From: Azotobacter salinestris
Lineage (GTDB): Bacteria > Pseudomonadota > Gammaproteobacteria > Pseudomonadales > Pseudomonadaceae
DNA length: 64,000 nt
Reading direction: 5' to 3'
Assembly: GCF_009363155.1 (NCBI RefSeq)
Contig: NZ_CP045302.1
Location: forward strand, 2,959,001 to 3,023,000
Shown: positions 18,501 to 27,465 of the stretch, piece by piece
Position numbering within the stretch: the stretch's first letter is position 1
Layout of the letters: the number at the start of each line of letters is the position of its first letter
Notes under the pieces: model-generated
Databases searched by the model: none
What the model saw: only the letters and a program-made list of their open reading frames with translations
Told to the model about the DNA's origin: nothing
Translations under genes and position numbers: made by a program

Positions 18501-19430
18501 CTACTCCAGATCGTCGAAACCGTCGTCCTCCAGACCGCCCGGCTCGTTGATCTCCTCGACCTTGAGCTCCAGGCGGTAGGCCACGGCAATGAACAGCGCC
18601 TGGCACAGGCTCAGGGTGGAGCTGAGCGAGCGGAAGGCGAAGGTGCTGCCCTCGTTCACCAGCAGCAGGGCGCTGGCGTGCTTGGCCAGCGGCGCCAGCT
18701 GGCTGTCGGTGACGATCAGCGTGTTGGCCTTGTGGTGCTGGGCGACGCGCACGCACTGCTGGGTTTCCTTGCCGTAGGGGCTGAAGCTGATGGCGATGAC
18801 CAGGTCGCCCTCGCGCACGCTGCACATCTGCTCGCGGTAGCCGCCGCCCAGGCCGCTGACCAGATGAACGCGCTTTCTGGTGTGCTGCAGGCTGTAGACC
18901 AGATAGTGGGCCACGGCGAACGAGCGACGCACGCCGACCACATAGATGTTGTCGGCCTCGACCAGCAGATCCACCGCCTTGTCGAACTCGGTTTCGTCGA
19001 GCTCCTGGGCCAGCCGGTCGAGGCCGGAGCGGGTGGCGTTGATGCACTCGCGGGCCAGTTCGCCGCTGGAGGCCTTGTGCGAACGGTCGGCGATCATCCG
19101 GCGGATGCGCTGCTGGTAGTTCTGGATCGGCGTGGTCTTGTCGGTGTAGGCCTCGCGGAACAGCGCCTGCATCTCGCTGAAGCCCTTGAAGCCGAAACGC
19201 TGGGAAAAGCGCACGATGGCCGAGGGATGCACCTCGCACTGGCGGGCGATATCGCTGACCCGGTCGACCATCACCCGGTCGCTCTGCTGGCTCATGTAGC
19301 TGGCGATGCGCTTGAGCTGCCGCGGCAGGCTCTCGTACTCCTCGGTGATCAGTTGCAGCAGCCGCTCCACGCTGGCCGGCGCCTCCTGCAGCGTCTCGCC
19401 GGCGGCCTCGGGCAATTCGGAACTGGACAT
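18501..19430 (-). CDS. RpiR/MurR-family regulator (SIS domain), inositol-locus type
   Basis: A 309-residue regulator beginning MSSSELPEAAGE at 19430, preceded by an AGAGG ribosome site. An in-frame extension to 19490 lacks family similarity. Residues 20-95 form an RpiR helix-turn-helix (VSDIARQCEVHPSAIVRFSQ), and residues about 140-280 a sugar-isomerase (SIS) sensor domain (NIYVVGVRRS, VIAISFSPYGKET). This family senses phosphosugars or inositol derivatives. Next to it lie a broken iolA and an iolI-like gene, so it is probably the myo-inositol catabolism regulator. Its extreme C-terminus ends EEINEPGGLEDDGFDDLE; a diverged copy of just this end lies in the inverted repeat at 31.4 kb. Confidence 0.85.
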   Translation of the reverse strand: MSSSELPEAAGETLQEAPASVERLLQLITEEYESLPRQLKRIASYMSQQSDRVMVDRVSDIARQCEVHPSAIVRFSQRFGFKGFSEMQALFREAYTDKTTPIQNYQQRIRRMIADRSHKASSGELARECINATRSGLDRLAQELDETEFDKAVDLLVEADNIYVVGVRRSFAVAHYLVYSLQHTRKRVHLVSGLGGGYREQMCSVREGDLVIAISFSPYGKETQQCVRVAQHHKANTLIVTDSQLAPLAKHASALLLVNEGSTFAFRSLSSTLSLCQALFIAVAYRLELKVEEINEPGGLEDDGFDDLE

Positions 19431-19660
19431 GCGATCTCTACCTCTTGTTGTGTTTCGTGTGGCCTGCCTGGCGACAGCATACCGGCGCAACCCCCGGAGC
19501 GCCTTCAGACTGAAAGCCTGCCTTTCAAGGTCTTCGGCTGAACGCCAATCGGCTGCTTGCCAGCAAGGCTATGGGGGCAGATTCAGCTGCGATCATTGGA
19601 AAAACCTGAAGCATCGCGCATGAATTCGCTCCGAAGCGCTATCGATCTCACTTCCCGGGT

Positions 19661-20029
19661 ATGCCCAAGGGGAAAGTGCAAGCCCTTGAAAGGGGCGGCG
19701 CCAAGAGCCACATGATCGTGCTGCCCGACGCCAGCCTCGAGCAGGCCGCCGACGCGCTGATCGAGAAGCTGCTGCCGCGCATCGACTGCCGGCGCATCCG
19801 CAACGGCGTGAGCCCGGAGGCCGACATGGGCATGGTCGGCATCAACGTGCCGATCCCGGTGCCCATGGCCTGGCATCCCTTCGGCGGCTGGAAACGTTCG
19901 CGGTTCGGCGATCACCACGCCTATGGGGAGGAAGGCATCCGCCTCCACACCCGTTACAAAAGCGTCATGCAGTGCTGGCCGGACAACATCGCCAAGGGTC
20001 CGGAGTTCAGCATGCCGACCGCGAAGTAA
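19661..20029 (+). pseudogene. Methylmalonate-semialdehyde dehydrogenase remnant (iolA/mmsA)
   Basis: Three separate pieces of the CoA-acylating dehydrogenase are joined in one frame: [20 protein letters not shown], then [20 protein letters not shown], then directly [20 protein letters not shown] and [13 protein letters not shown] up to the normal C-terminus. The N-terminal half, the active-site cysteine segment and the stretch before MVGINV are missing. The internal deletions leave a 122-codon relic that cannot be an enzyme. The normal enzyme is about 500 residues and performs the last step of inositol and valine breakdown. The neighbours (RpiR regulator, iolI-like gene) agree with an inositol locus. 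Confidence 0.85.
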
Positions 20030-20067
20030 CCCAACCCATTGCGTGCAGCCTTACGGAGAATAACAAG

Positions 20068-20910
20068 ATGACCCCGTCCCTCCCCTTCGCCCTCAACCGC
20101 ATCGTCGCCCCGTCCCTGCCGCTGGCCGAGTTCCTCGATCTGGCGCGCGCCCTGAAGGCCGACAGCATCGAGCTGCGCAACGACCTCACCGGCAACGAGG
20201 TCGAAGACGGCACGCCGCCCGAACGAGTCTGCGAACTGTGCCGGGCCAAGGGCGTCCGCGTGCTGAGCATCAACGCGCTCTACCCCTTCGACGTGTGGAA
20301 CGACGAGCGCCGCGCGCAAGCGCTCAAGCTCGCCGCCTATGCCCGCGCCTGCGGCGCCGAGGGGCTGGTGCTCTGCCCGCTGAACGACCCGGCCGACCCG
20401 CGCAGCCGCGCCGAACGGGTCCGGGGACTGCGCACCGCGCTGACTGCGCTGGCGCCGATCCTGCGCGAGCACGGCCTGCTCGGCTTCGTCGAGCCGCTGG
20501 GCTTCGAGAGCAGCGCGCTGCGCCGCAAGCACGATGCCGTGGAGGCGATCAAGGGCATCGGCGGGCTGGACGTGTTCCGCCTGGTCCACGACACCTTCCA
20601 CCACCATCTGGCCGGCGAGCAGGAGTTCTTCCCCGAGCTGACCGGCATCGTGCACATCTCCGGGGTCGAGGACCGCCAGGTCGCGCTGGCCGAGATCCGC
20701 GACGGCCACCGCGTGCTGGTCGGCGAGGCCGACCTCCTCGGCAACGCCGAACAGATCCGCCGCCTGCTGGAGCTGGGCTACCGCGGCCCGTTCTCCTTCG
20801 AGCCCTTCGCCGAGAGCGTGCACGCCCTGCCCGAGATCCGCCCGGCGCTGCAGGAGAGCATGCGCCACCTGCAGGCCAGGGTGGCCGAGGCCGAAGGCTG
20901 CGCGGCGTAA
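20068..20910 (+). CDS. iolI: IolI-like sugar isomerase/epimerase (TIM barrel)
   Basis: A 280-residue AP-endonuclease-2-type TIM-barrel protein. The ATG at 20068 follows GGAG at 20056. Metal-binding acidic and histidine residues typical of the fold are visible in FVEPLGFES (near residue 137), RLVHDTFHHHL (near 171), IVHISGVED (near 195) and FSFEPFAESV (near 240). Inosose isomerase/epimerase IolI interconverts 2-keto-myo-inositol and 1-keto-D-chiro-inositol. The call rests on the fold plus its place directly after an iolA relic and beside an RpiR regulator. Other hydroxypyruvate-isomerase-like roles are possible. The gene appears intact although its upstream partner is destroyed. Confidence 0.75.
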   Translation: MTPSLPFALNRIVAPSLPLAEFLDLARALKADSIELRNDLTGNEVEDGTPPERVCELCRAKGVRVLSINALYPFDVWNDERRAQALKLAAYARACGAEGLVLCPLNDPADPRSRAERVRGLRTALTALAPILREHGLLGFVEPLGFESSALRRKHDAVEAIKGIGGLDVFRLVHDTFHHHLAGEQEFFPELTGIVHISGVEDRQVALAEIRDGHRVLVGEADLLGNAEQIRRLLELGYRGPFSFEPFAESVHALPEIRPALQESMRHLQARVAEAEGCAA

Positions 20911-21012
20911 CGAAAAAGACGTAGGGCAATGAAATGGACTCCCCCCTCCTGCGGCGTCAACGCGCCAGACTGAAGTTGCTGGAAACAGCAGTCACCAGAG
21001 GAGGGAGTCCCC

Positions 21013-22024
21013 ATGAAACTCAAGCGGATAGGCGTCGATTTGGCAAAGCAGGTATTCCAGATTCATGGCGTCGACAGCCACGAGCAGGCGGTCTGCCGCA
21101 AGCAGCTCAAACGCTCGCAAATGCTGGACTTCTTTCGTCGACTCGAGCCCTGCACGGTGGCGATGGCGGCCTGCGGCAGTGCCCATTACTGGGCGCGAGA
21201 ACTGCGGACCCTCGGGCACGAGGTGCGTCCGATCGCGCCGCAGTTCGTCAAACCCTACGTCAAGAGCGGCAAGAACGACGCCAATGACGCCGAGGCGATC
21301 TTCAAAGCGATCTGTCGACCGAGCATGCGCTATGTCGAGGTGAAGAGCGCCGAGCAGCAGGCCAGCCAGGCGCTGCACCGGATCAGGAGCCGCCTGAGCC
21401 GGGCACGGACGGCGCTGGTCAACGAGATTCGCGGGCTGCTGGGCGAATTTGGCCTGGTCGAAGCCCGGCACGGCGTTGCCGCCACCCGCCGACTGACGCA
21501 GACGGCTCTGGATGCGCAGAACGGCTTGCCCGGGCAGATGCGCGAGCTGCTGGCGGAGTTGAGCGGCGAGTTGGACGAGCACGAGGCGCGGTTATCTCGT
21601 TTCGACGAGATGATCCAGCGCCAGGCTCGCGAGGACGAACGCGTGGGGCGCCTGCTGCAGGTCGAGGGCATCGGTCCGATCACCGCCACCGCCCTGGTGT
21701 CGGCCGTGGGCGATGCTCGCCAGTTCGACAGCGCTCGTCGGTTCGCCGCCTGGCTGGGGCTGGTCTCGCCAGCACTCCAGCGGCGGCAAGGAGCGCCTGG
21801 GGCCGATCAACAAGCGGAGCGATAGCTACTTGCGGACCCTGATGACTCACGGCGCCCAGGCAGTGCTCAGGCACTGCCAGCACAAGGCGGACCGGCGCAG
21901 CCAGTGGCTTCGGCAACTGGTATGCCGGTGCAGCCCGAACATCGCCACGGTTGCCCTGGCGAACACGAATGCCCGGATCGTCTGGGCGATCCTCAGCCGG
22001 GGCGAGGGCTATCGGCCTGGCTGA
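21013..22024 (+). pseudogene. IS1111-type DEDD transposase with one frameshift
   Basis: The first frame (21013-21825) begins MKLKRIGVDLAKQVFQIHGV, the RuvC-like Asp segment of IS110/IS1111 enzymes, and carries KNDANDAEAIFKA and the helical middle. The helix-hairpin-helix VEGIGPITATALVSAVG follows. At about 21770, in the segment WLGLV, the frame is lost. The transposase_20 ending (HSSGGKERLGPINKRSDSYL, RTLMTHGAQAVLRHCQ) continues in another frame to 22024, losing the serine-containing C-terminal domain from the main product. A single indel explains it, so the copy is probably dead unless recoding occurs. Confidence 0.85.
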
Positions 22025-22290
22025 GCCCCCGGGTGGTACAGCCGGGAAGACGTTGAGCGGTAGATCCACCACGATTGCACAGTGACATGCAGCGATGACG
22101 AACCGGGCGAACCGGCATGTGTGAAACCTGCTTGCACCCCAGGCCCTCTGGTTACCAAGGCCGCCAGGGCGATCAGGCGCACATGAGCGGATATTCATCA
22201 TGGCTCGGGGCAAACGGAGCCCCATCGAAAGCCGGATATACGGAAGCAGTCGTACCACGGTCGTCGACAAAGCGTTTCACTGGCAAACCG
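22025..22290 (+). other. IS1111 3' non-coding region, candidate guide-RNA locus
   Basis: 266 bp between the transposase end and the right inverted repeat contain no gene. In IS1111-group elements this end encodes the structured RNA (seekRNA/bridge RNA) that directs target choice. Location is the only evidence here; the fold was not computed. Confidence 0.35.
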
Positions 22291-22303
22291 GGGGGGAGTC
22301 CAT

Positions 22304-22553
22304 ATAGGAGCATGGCCCGGTAAAACAACCCTCGCTCGGCCTGCAAGTGTCGGTTGCCAAGCAGACGGTCGATTCGCTTGATCGCATGCCTGGGCCACGA
22401 CGAGCCGGGCATGGAACGCCCCAGTGCGGTCAGAGTCAGGCGGCGACCTTGCAGCAGGGCGGCCACCGACGCCATCAGGGCTTCGAGACGCCGGGCATGG
22501 ATCATGGGGAGTGCCTTGGCGAAGGCATCGTGCAAGAATTGGACGGTCTGCAT
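22304..22553 (-). pseudogene. IS4-family transposase, N-terminal fragment
   Basis: Beginning MQTVQFLHDAFAKALPMIHA at 22553, about 83 residues match the N-terminus of an IS4-type transposase (LTALGRSMPGSSWPRHAIKR, RAMLLYGLPP). The catalytic domain is missing because homology ends where the IS1111 element begins at 22303. Confidence 0.65.
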
Positions 22554-22654
22554 GGGGCTGGGGACATCGGTGTGTTTGGCGGCAACCAACGTGCCCGTCC
22601 ATGCAGACATCCTCAAGCTCTACCTGACTGATTTTCCAGGAAAATTTCTGGGGA

Positions 22655-22736
22655 TCATTCAAGATCAAATCGTTTTTGATCAACTCTCCGCTTTCAAAGT
22701 CGGTGGGAGCTGAATTCATCTAGAAACACATGACTA
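22655..22736 (+). repeat. Right-end remnant of an IS5-family element
   Basis: This stretch, from GATCAAATCGTTTTTGATC to CTACTTCAGACCATCCC, is a diverged copy of the right end of the complete IS5-family element (28958-29045). No transposase coding sequence remains to its left. It marks one edge of the csu-type operon. Confidence 0.7.
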
Positions 22737-22771
22737 CTTCAGACCATCCCAAGATGAAACCAATTCGGCGC

Positions 22772-23251
22772 TCAGAAATTGACGGTAACGATAATGCTGT
22801 CCGTGTAAATACCAACATGAGCATTCTGACGAGCAGGAATACGTCCATAAACCGTATGATTGACTGTCCCTGAAGTACTTCCCCCGATTTGGGCAGTACC
22901 GCCAGTACCATCGCCCCATATACTATTCCGGCTTGCATTGCTATAGAGGTTGTAAACAAGAATATGACCGGCACTGGTCATCTGCCGTTGACTGTAGTCT
23001 CCGGCTCCACTGCTCAGCGAGATGACATAGGAAGGGGTTTCGTCATCGCAGCTCACTTGGACATTACCAACTCCATCCAGAGGAGCAGTGTCGAAAATAT
23101 CATAATTACCAAAGGCAACGCTCTGTGCCTCGACGTTGCAAGCACCGGAAGCCGCAATTGGCCGGCACACGATAAATATCAATATGAACAAATAGTGACA
23201 CCGATGAAAAACCTGCCTTCCAGATATGCTGGAACCATGGAGTAAACGCAT
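22772..23251 (-). CDS. Spore-coat-U domain protein, short pilus tip candidate (CsuE position)
   Basis: A 159-residue secreted protein with one spore-coat-U (SCPU) domain, the last gene of a csu-type chaperone-usher operon. After an N-terminal hydrophobic segment (HYLFILIFIVCRPIAASGA), the mature part has the family opening ACNVEAQSVAFGNYDIF, a single disulphide pattern (ACNVE and VSCDDE), YNLYSN, WGDGTG and the closing TVYGRIPARQN, ending in VTVNF. In archaic pili the last gene encodes a two-domain tip adhesin of about 330 residues (CsuE). This one has a single domain, so it could be a reduced tip or a second shaft subunit. It starts 24 bp after the usher stop. Confidence 0.8.
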   Translation of the reverse strand: MRLLHGSSISGRQVFHRCHYLFILIFIVCRPIAASGACNVEAQSVAFGNYDIFDTAPLDGVGNVQVSCDDETPSYVISLSSGAGDYSQRQMTSAGHILVYNLYSNASRNSIWGDGTGGTAQIGGSTSGTVNHTVYGRIPARQNAHVGIYTDSIIVTVNF

Positions 23252-23274
23252 CTCATCGCCCTCTCATTCCGAAG

Positions 23275-25683
23275 CTATGGCTCGATGCCATGACAGAGGA
23301 AACTGCCCAGATCATGGATTGGCTCATCGCTCTCTGGAACCTCAAGCATGATCTCGCAGTGTTGTCCGCGCCACTCCACGGCGAGCCTGTTGCTAGAGTT
23401 CAGTCTGGTCAAAAAGACTTCACCACGTAGTCCAACCGGAAATACTCTTCCATCTTCCAACGTTACAACCGCTCCAAGGGGCAGTATCTCTCCATTTTCC
23501 AATTTGATTCTAAAAAATGCATTACGGCTGCGCTCGACCTCAAAGCCCAAGACCACGCCACTGCGGGCATAAGGAATAGCGATCTGTTCCAGTTTACCAA
23601 TATTGGCTTCTATGGGCAGATCGGCCTGCTCGATGCGGATCTTATTCCGCTCGTAGGAGCGCAGACGTGGAAGCAATGCACGGCCATTATCATCGGTACG
23701 AGCCACTTCCTGGTTCTCGGCATAGACGCGCACATTCGAAAATCCGGGAAGCTCCACGACAGCAAAGCTGTCGCTGATTCGACGGCTGGCGAACACCCCT
23801 CCGCCCAGTAGCGCCACTCCACCGCTGGCATCGACTCTTGTGCTGCTCTGGCCATAGCTATTCGTTGTTGCCAGTTGATAGGTCCCGAAATCATTCTGAT
23901 AGCTTAGACTTCCCTCACGATAATCGCTATCACCCAGACCTGCCTTCAGGCGATAACCAAAGCCACTGCCCATCGGCAAGCTCCGTTGCAGTTGCAGGGT
24001 GCCCTCGCGCCGGTCAGCACGATGACTGGCGTTGATACTGGCAGTAGTACGTTCGAAGCCATTTAGCGGCAGAGTGAAATTCAGGCTGAAACTTGTCTCG
24101 TGATTATCCAGAAAATGCAGGGCCGAAAGGCTAAAGTATCCCCATTTGCCAAACCCTTGACTGTACCCGACCGAAATAAACTCGACATCCTCTTGCTCTT
24201 GGAGGCGATAATCCTGCTGGATATAGTTCAGGCTGAAACTGCCACTACCAAATCCGGCAACACTGATGTAGGCGTTCATCTGCCGGGCAGGAAGTGGATT
24301 GCTCTCGCTGGATATGCCAAGCCGCACGAAGTGTTCGCTGGCAAATTGACCATTAATCCCGAAGTTCACATTTCTGTCCTGCTGCTGCAAGCCGAGCGTG
24401 AGTAGTTGCCCCGCTTTACCGTCAGCCCGACTGGCTGCTATCGCCGAATTGATCTCACCGCCCCAGGGCAGTAACCAGGCGCCACCGGCTCCAACGGTCT
24501 GCTGGTCTCGAAGAAACTGGCCGTGAATCTCCGAAGTAAAGTAGTTAGTTTGCCCCTGTCGGTGGGTGGCTGTTGCAACGAGGCGGCCATAATCATTGCT
24601 GGACAGGCCGTAATTTTCGCGAATGCTCCCCAGTTCGACGGTATAGTCCTGAAGGCCGGGGCGCAGTAGCCGGCTGCTGGCATAGAAGCTCTGCGTAATC
24701 ACCTGTTCGCGACCGAGAATATCGCGGATCACCAGGCGTGCCTCGCCCGAGCCGGTAACCACGGGTACCTCATCGATGGTGAAGGGGCCAGGCGGGATAT
24801 CACGGCGTGCGCGCAGTGCATCATTAACATACAGGTCGGCAGTGGAAGGCAGGCTTGCTTCGCCGGACATGCTCTGCAAGGGCAGGGTCACGAACTCTGG
24901 TCGAGTGCTGAAATTGGTCCCCCACTGCAGCCCCCCGAACCGCACCCCACCACTCCAACTGGTGCCATGGCTGGCGGTGTCCCCGAGCAGCAGAGTGCGC
25001 ATGTTATCGGGGTCGTCCCTGCGCCAGTTGGAATCGAGACGGACAAAGGGATCGCCAACCTCCTCGCTTTGCTGCCTCGCCAGAAAGCTGCTGCCGCCAC
25101 TGCCCCAGCCATTGAAGGCGCCAAGCTCAAACAGCTCGCTTGAGCTGTGGTCATTCGAAGCCTGGGTAGATGACAAGTCATAGTTGAAATAGGCGCCTAA
25201 AGGCGATGGCATGGGGCTGTTGTCGTCAAATTTATCACCGCTCAGGCGAATGGCTTCGAATAGGTTCGCCGGTGCTTGCAGGTCGAGCGTCAGCAGACTC
25301 GGATCAATGTGGTAGCGCAACCCGGCATAGGCCGCCAGCGGGTAATAGGCTTCGCCCGCATATCGGACAGGAGTGGCTTGTGGCGTATGCAGGCGCAGTT
25401 GACGCAGGTCCTCTGCACGCAACAACAACCCATTGTCAGGCTCGAGCAGAGCCAGCACCACCATGTGGCTGGATTGGCCGTTGAGTATCACCTCCAGCCA
25501 GGTTTCCTTGAGAGGGACTGCTGGCAGGCCTGTCTCGGCCGGCGGCCCCGCATCGGCCGCCTGCGCTCGGTCCGGCATCCAGATCAGGGCGACTATTCCT
25601 GAGAAAATGATTACAAATGTCTTGAATACAGCTATGGGTAAGCAGCTATTCCACCCGCAATTGGCTTGTGACATCCTTTTCAT
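23275..25683 (-). CDS. Archaic chaperone-usher pilus outer-membrane usher (CsuD-like)
   Basis: An 802-residue usher of the fimbrial usher family, of normal length. After a signal peptide ending near DRAQA (residue 43) come the N-terminal periplasmic domain (LKETWLEVILNGQ), the long beta-barrel with FDLS-type strands, the plug region and the C-terminal domain, whose segments include ELPGFSNVRVY and VTLEDGRVFPVGLRGEVFLT. It forms the pore for assembling subunits and exporting the pilus. Its start overlaps the chaperone stop by 38 bp. Base composition is visibly lower in GC than the surrounding genes, suggesting acquisition by transfer. Confidence 0.92.
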   Translation of the reverse strand: MKRMSQANCGWNSCLPIAVFKTFVIIFSGIVALIWMPDRAQAADAGPPAETGLPAVPLKETWLEVILNGQSSHMVVLALLEPDNGLLLRAEDLRQLRLHTPQATPVRYAGEAYYPLAAYAGLRYHIDPSLLTLDLQAPANLFEAIRLSGDKFDDNSPMPSPLGAYFNYDLSSTQASNDHSSSELFELGAFNGWGSGGSSFLARQQSEEVGDPFVRLDSNWRRDDPDNMRTLLLGDTASHGTSWSGGVRFGGLQWGTNFSTRPEFVTLPLQSMSGEASLPSTADLYVNDALRARRDIPPGPFTIDEVPVVTGSGEARLVIRDILGREQVITQSFYASSRLLRPGLQDYTVELGSIRENYGLSSNDYGRLVATATHRQGQTNYFTSEIHGQFLRDQQTVGAGGAWLLPWGGEINSAIAASRADGKAGQLLTLGLQQQDRNVNFGINGQFASEHFVRLGISSESNPLPARQMNAYISVAGFGSGSFSLNYIQQDYRLQEQEDVEFISVGYSQGFGKWGYFSLSALHFLDNHETSFSLNFTLPLNGFERTTASINASHRADRREGTLQLQRSLPMGSGFGYRLKAGLGDSDYREGSLSYQNDFGTYQLATTNSYGQSSTRVDASGGVALLGGGVFASRRISDSFAVVELPGFSNVRVYAENQEVARTDDNGRALLPRLRSYERNKIRIEQADLPIEANIGKLEQIAIPYARSGVVLGFEVERSRNAFFRIKLENGEILPLGAVVTLEDGRVFPVGLRGEVFLTRLNSSNRLAVEWRGQHCEIMLEVPESDEPIHDLGSFLCHGIEP

Positions 25684-26392
25684 TGACCTTCGCCGACAGC
25701 TCTACCAGCTCGCCAATGGGAAGGCTGACAATGCCTTCAAGCGGCCACTCACGACGGACGCCTGCCAGTACGTAGACCGGATCCTGTAGCGTCATGATCT
25801 TGCCGTTACGCAGGAGTAGCTGCAGGCCGGACACATGGCCTTGTGCATTCCCCTGGTTGATTGTGGAAAGCACGAGCCCCTTTGACGTGCGCCGCAGACG
25901 CCATTGGAGTTGCGGCGCGGTCGGTGCCGAAGATGTAACGAAGACTGGCACGCCAAGACGCAACGCCACCTGCAAGCCTTGAAATCCCTTTGGCAGTGGC
26001 GCTGGCAGCTCCTGCAGGAAAAGACGGTAACTGAGTTCCCTCTGCGGGTCTGGCGCACGCCGCAGACCGATCCGGACAACCTGCGACTCGCCCGGCGCCA
26101 CGGTAAAGATCGGTGGCATGGCCAACAACTCATTGGTTGGACTGTAGCGGTCAGCGCCCTGCTCTTGCATCCAGCTAAACAGCTCAAGCTGGATTGAAAC
26201 AGGAGTTGCCCCAGAGTTGATCACTCGCAGGGCCATGATCTTTTGTCCAGCAGACAGCGTCACTCGTATTGGGCTTACCGAAAAGCTACCGGCAAGAACC
26301 GATCCACTCAGCCTCATACAGGAGAAGGCCACGAGGAGAAGAAGGCCGAGCCTTACGGCTCGGCACTCCAAAAGCTTAAGGAGCATAAGCAT
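25646..26392 (-). CDS. Archaic pilus periplasmic chaperone (CsuC-like)
   Basis: A 248-residue PapD-like chaperone. A signal peptide (LGLLLLVAFSCMRLSGSVLA) precedes the first immunoglobulin-like domain, which begins FSVSPIRVTLSAGQKI and includes the conserved INSGATPVSIQLELFSW and VAPGESQVVRIGLRR segments. The second domain follows PVFVTS. It holds subunits in the periplasm by donor-strand complementation and delivers them to the usher. Its ATG overlaps the stop of the upstream subunit gene (TGATG), and its end overlaps the usher start, so the operon is translationally coupled throughout. Confidence 0.92.
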   Translation of the reverse strand: MLMLLKLLECRAVRLGLLLLVAFSCMRLSGSVLAGSFSVSPIRVTLSAGQKIMALRVINSGATPVSIQLELFSWMQEQGADRYSPTNELLAMPPIFTVAPGESQVVRIGLRRAPDPQRELSYRLFLQELPAPLPKGFQGLQVALRLGVPVFVTSSAPTAPQLQWRLRRTSKGLVLSTINQGNAQGHVSGLQLLLRNGKIMTLQDPVYVLAGVRREWPLEGIVSLPIGELVELSAKVNEKDVTSQLRVE

Positions 26393-26925
26393 CAGAAGAT
26401 AACGGTGGCGACAACGGTATCTGCATAGTTGCCGACGGCAACGTTCTGACCAGCCGGAATCCGGCCATATACGGTATGCACCTCCTCCAAGCCAGTACCT
26501 ATGCTTTCGACATCCACCGTCGCGTCATCACCCCAAACTGTGGTACGTCCGGCATTGCTATAAAGGTCGTAAGACAGGAAGTCGCCGCCATTAGTCATTT
26601 GGCGAAGGGGAGCTGCACCGGTAGAACCGGAGTCGGCATTCAAGCCTTCGCCCAGGGTTATCTGAACCGGTGCGTCTTGAGTGCAGGTAATATTGACAGT
26701 ACCTGTTGCATCGAGGTCGGCAGAGGCATGGGTTACAACGGGATCATAATCGCCAAATGCCAGCGGAGTCGTAGTGATACTACAGTTGGGAATAACGGTG
26801 GCGCTGACATCAAGGTTGGCAGTTTCCTCTGCGCGAGCGGTAATAGCCAGACCGCCGATCAAAATAACACAGACAACCCGTGTGGCTTTGCATATGACTT
26901 TTAGTGAAAAAATCTTTTTGTTCAT
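26392..26925 (-). CDS. Archaic pilus major subunit, SCPU domain (CsuA/B-like)
   Basis: A 177-residue secreted SCPU-domain subunit, first gene of the csu-type operon. The start MNKKIFSLKV at 26925 follows an AAAGGA ribosome site; a 13-residue upstream extension is less likely. The signal peptide ends near AITARAEE. The mature protein has VSATVIPNCSITTTPLAFGD, a second cysteine in VNITCTQDAP, YDLYSNAGRTTVWGDD and the terminal VYGRIPAGQNVAVGNYADTV. It would polymerise into the pilus shaft. The csuA and csuB genes of the Acinetobacter operon have no counterpart here, so this is a minimal four-gene version. Confidence 0.88.
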   Translation of the reverse strand: MNKKIFSLKVICKATRVVCVILIGGLAITARAEETANLDVSATVIPNCSITTTPLAFGDYDPVVTHASADLDATGTVNITCTQDAPVQITLGEGLNADSGSTGAAPLRQMTNGGDFLSYDLYSNAGRTTVWGDDATVDVESIGTGLEEVHTVYGRIPAGQNVAVGNYADTVVATVIF

Positions 26926-27465
26926 GGTCTCTATTCCTTTAGAGAAGCAAGCTTGCATATCCACCTTTCAACAAATCACCCTTCAAAATACTCAACGCCA
27001 GCCCAGTGACACCAAAGCAAGGGCCAAGACAATGCGATCGAACTCACCGCCTGATGAAGCAGTCAAGCATATGAAGTTAGAAATCAATAACGAGCATGTT
27101 AATTACTGCCAGGCAGAGCACCTCCTTCGTCCTCATATAACCGCACACCCCTGAACTGCCCCTATTACAAGGCCAGCGCCTGCTCTATTGGATTATACTG
27201 CGGACACTGCATTACCGGACTCGGTCAAGCATCCACCATACAATACAGGTAGCTTGGTCGCTGAAAGATGCCACCCAAAAAGCTCACCCTGAAGATTACC
27301 TTCCCTAAAATTCTTTAGTTTTCTGGGCTTCTCCAACTTTCGATAAGCCAAGCACGATTCTGCTTATTTGCAAGGCCACCCGCAATACTAGCAGCTTGAC
27401 ATTCTTACTTCTGGCACATTTATCCCAATAGCCAGAGAAAAAACACTTTAATACTTGCCCCAAGA
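26926..27465. other. AT-richer non-coding region upstream of the pilus operon
   Basis: About 540 bp with no supportable gene. It must hold the promoter of the minus-strand pilus operon, but no convincing promoter or operator motif could be picked by eye. Composition is clearly lower in GC than the typical chromosome parts of the window. Confidence 0.5.

Larger units (their letters stand above)
20934..22303 (+). mobile_element. IS1111-type (IS110 family) element, about 1.37 kb
   Basis: Subterminal inverted repeats ATGGACTCCCCCC (20934-20946) and GGGGGGAGTCCAT (22291-22303) bracket a DEDD recombinase gene and a 3' non-coding stretch of about 270 bp, the IS1111 arrangement. Its right side lies directly on a truncated IS4-type transposase gene. 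Confidence 0.85.
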
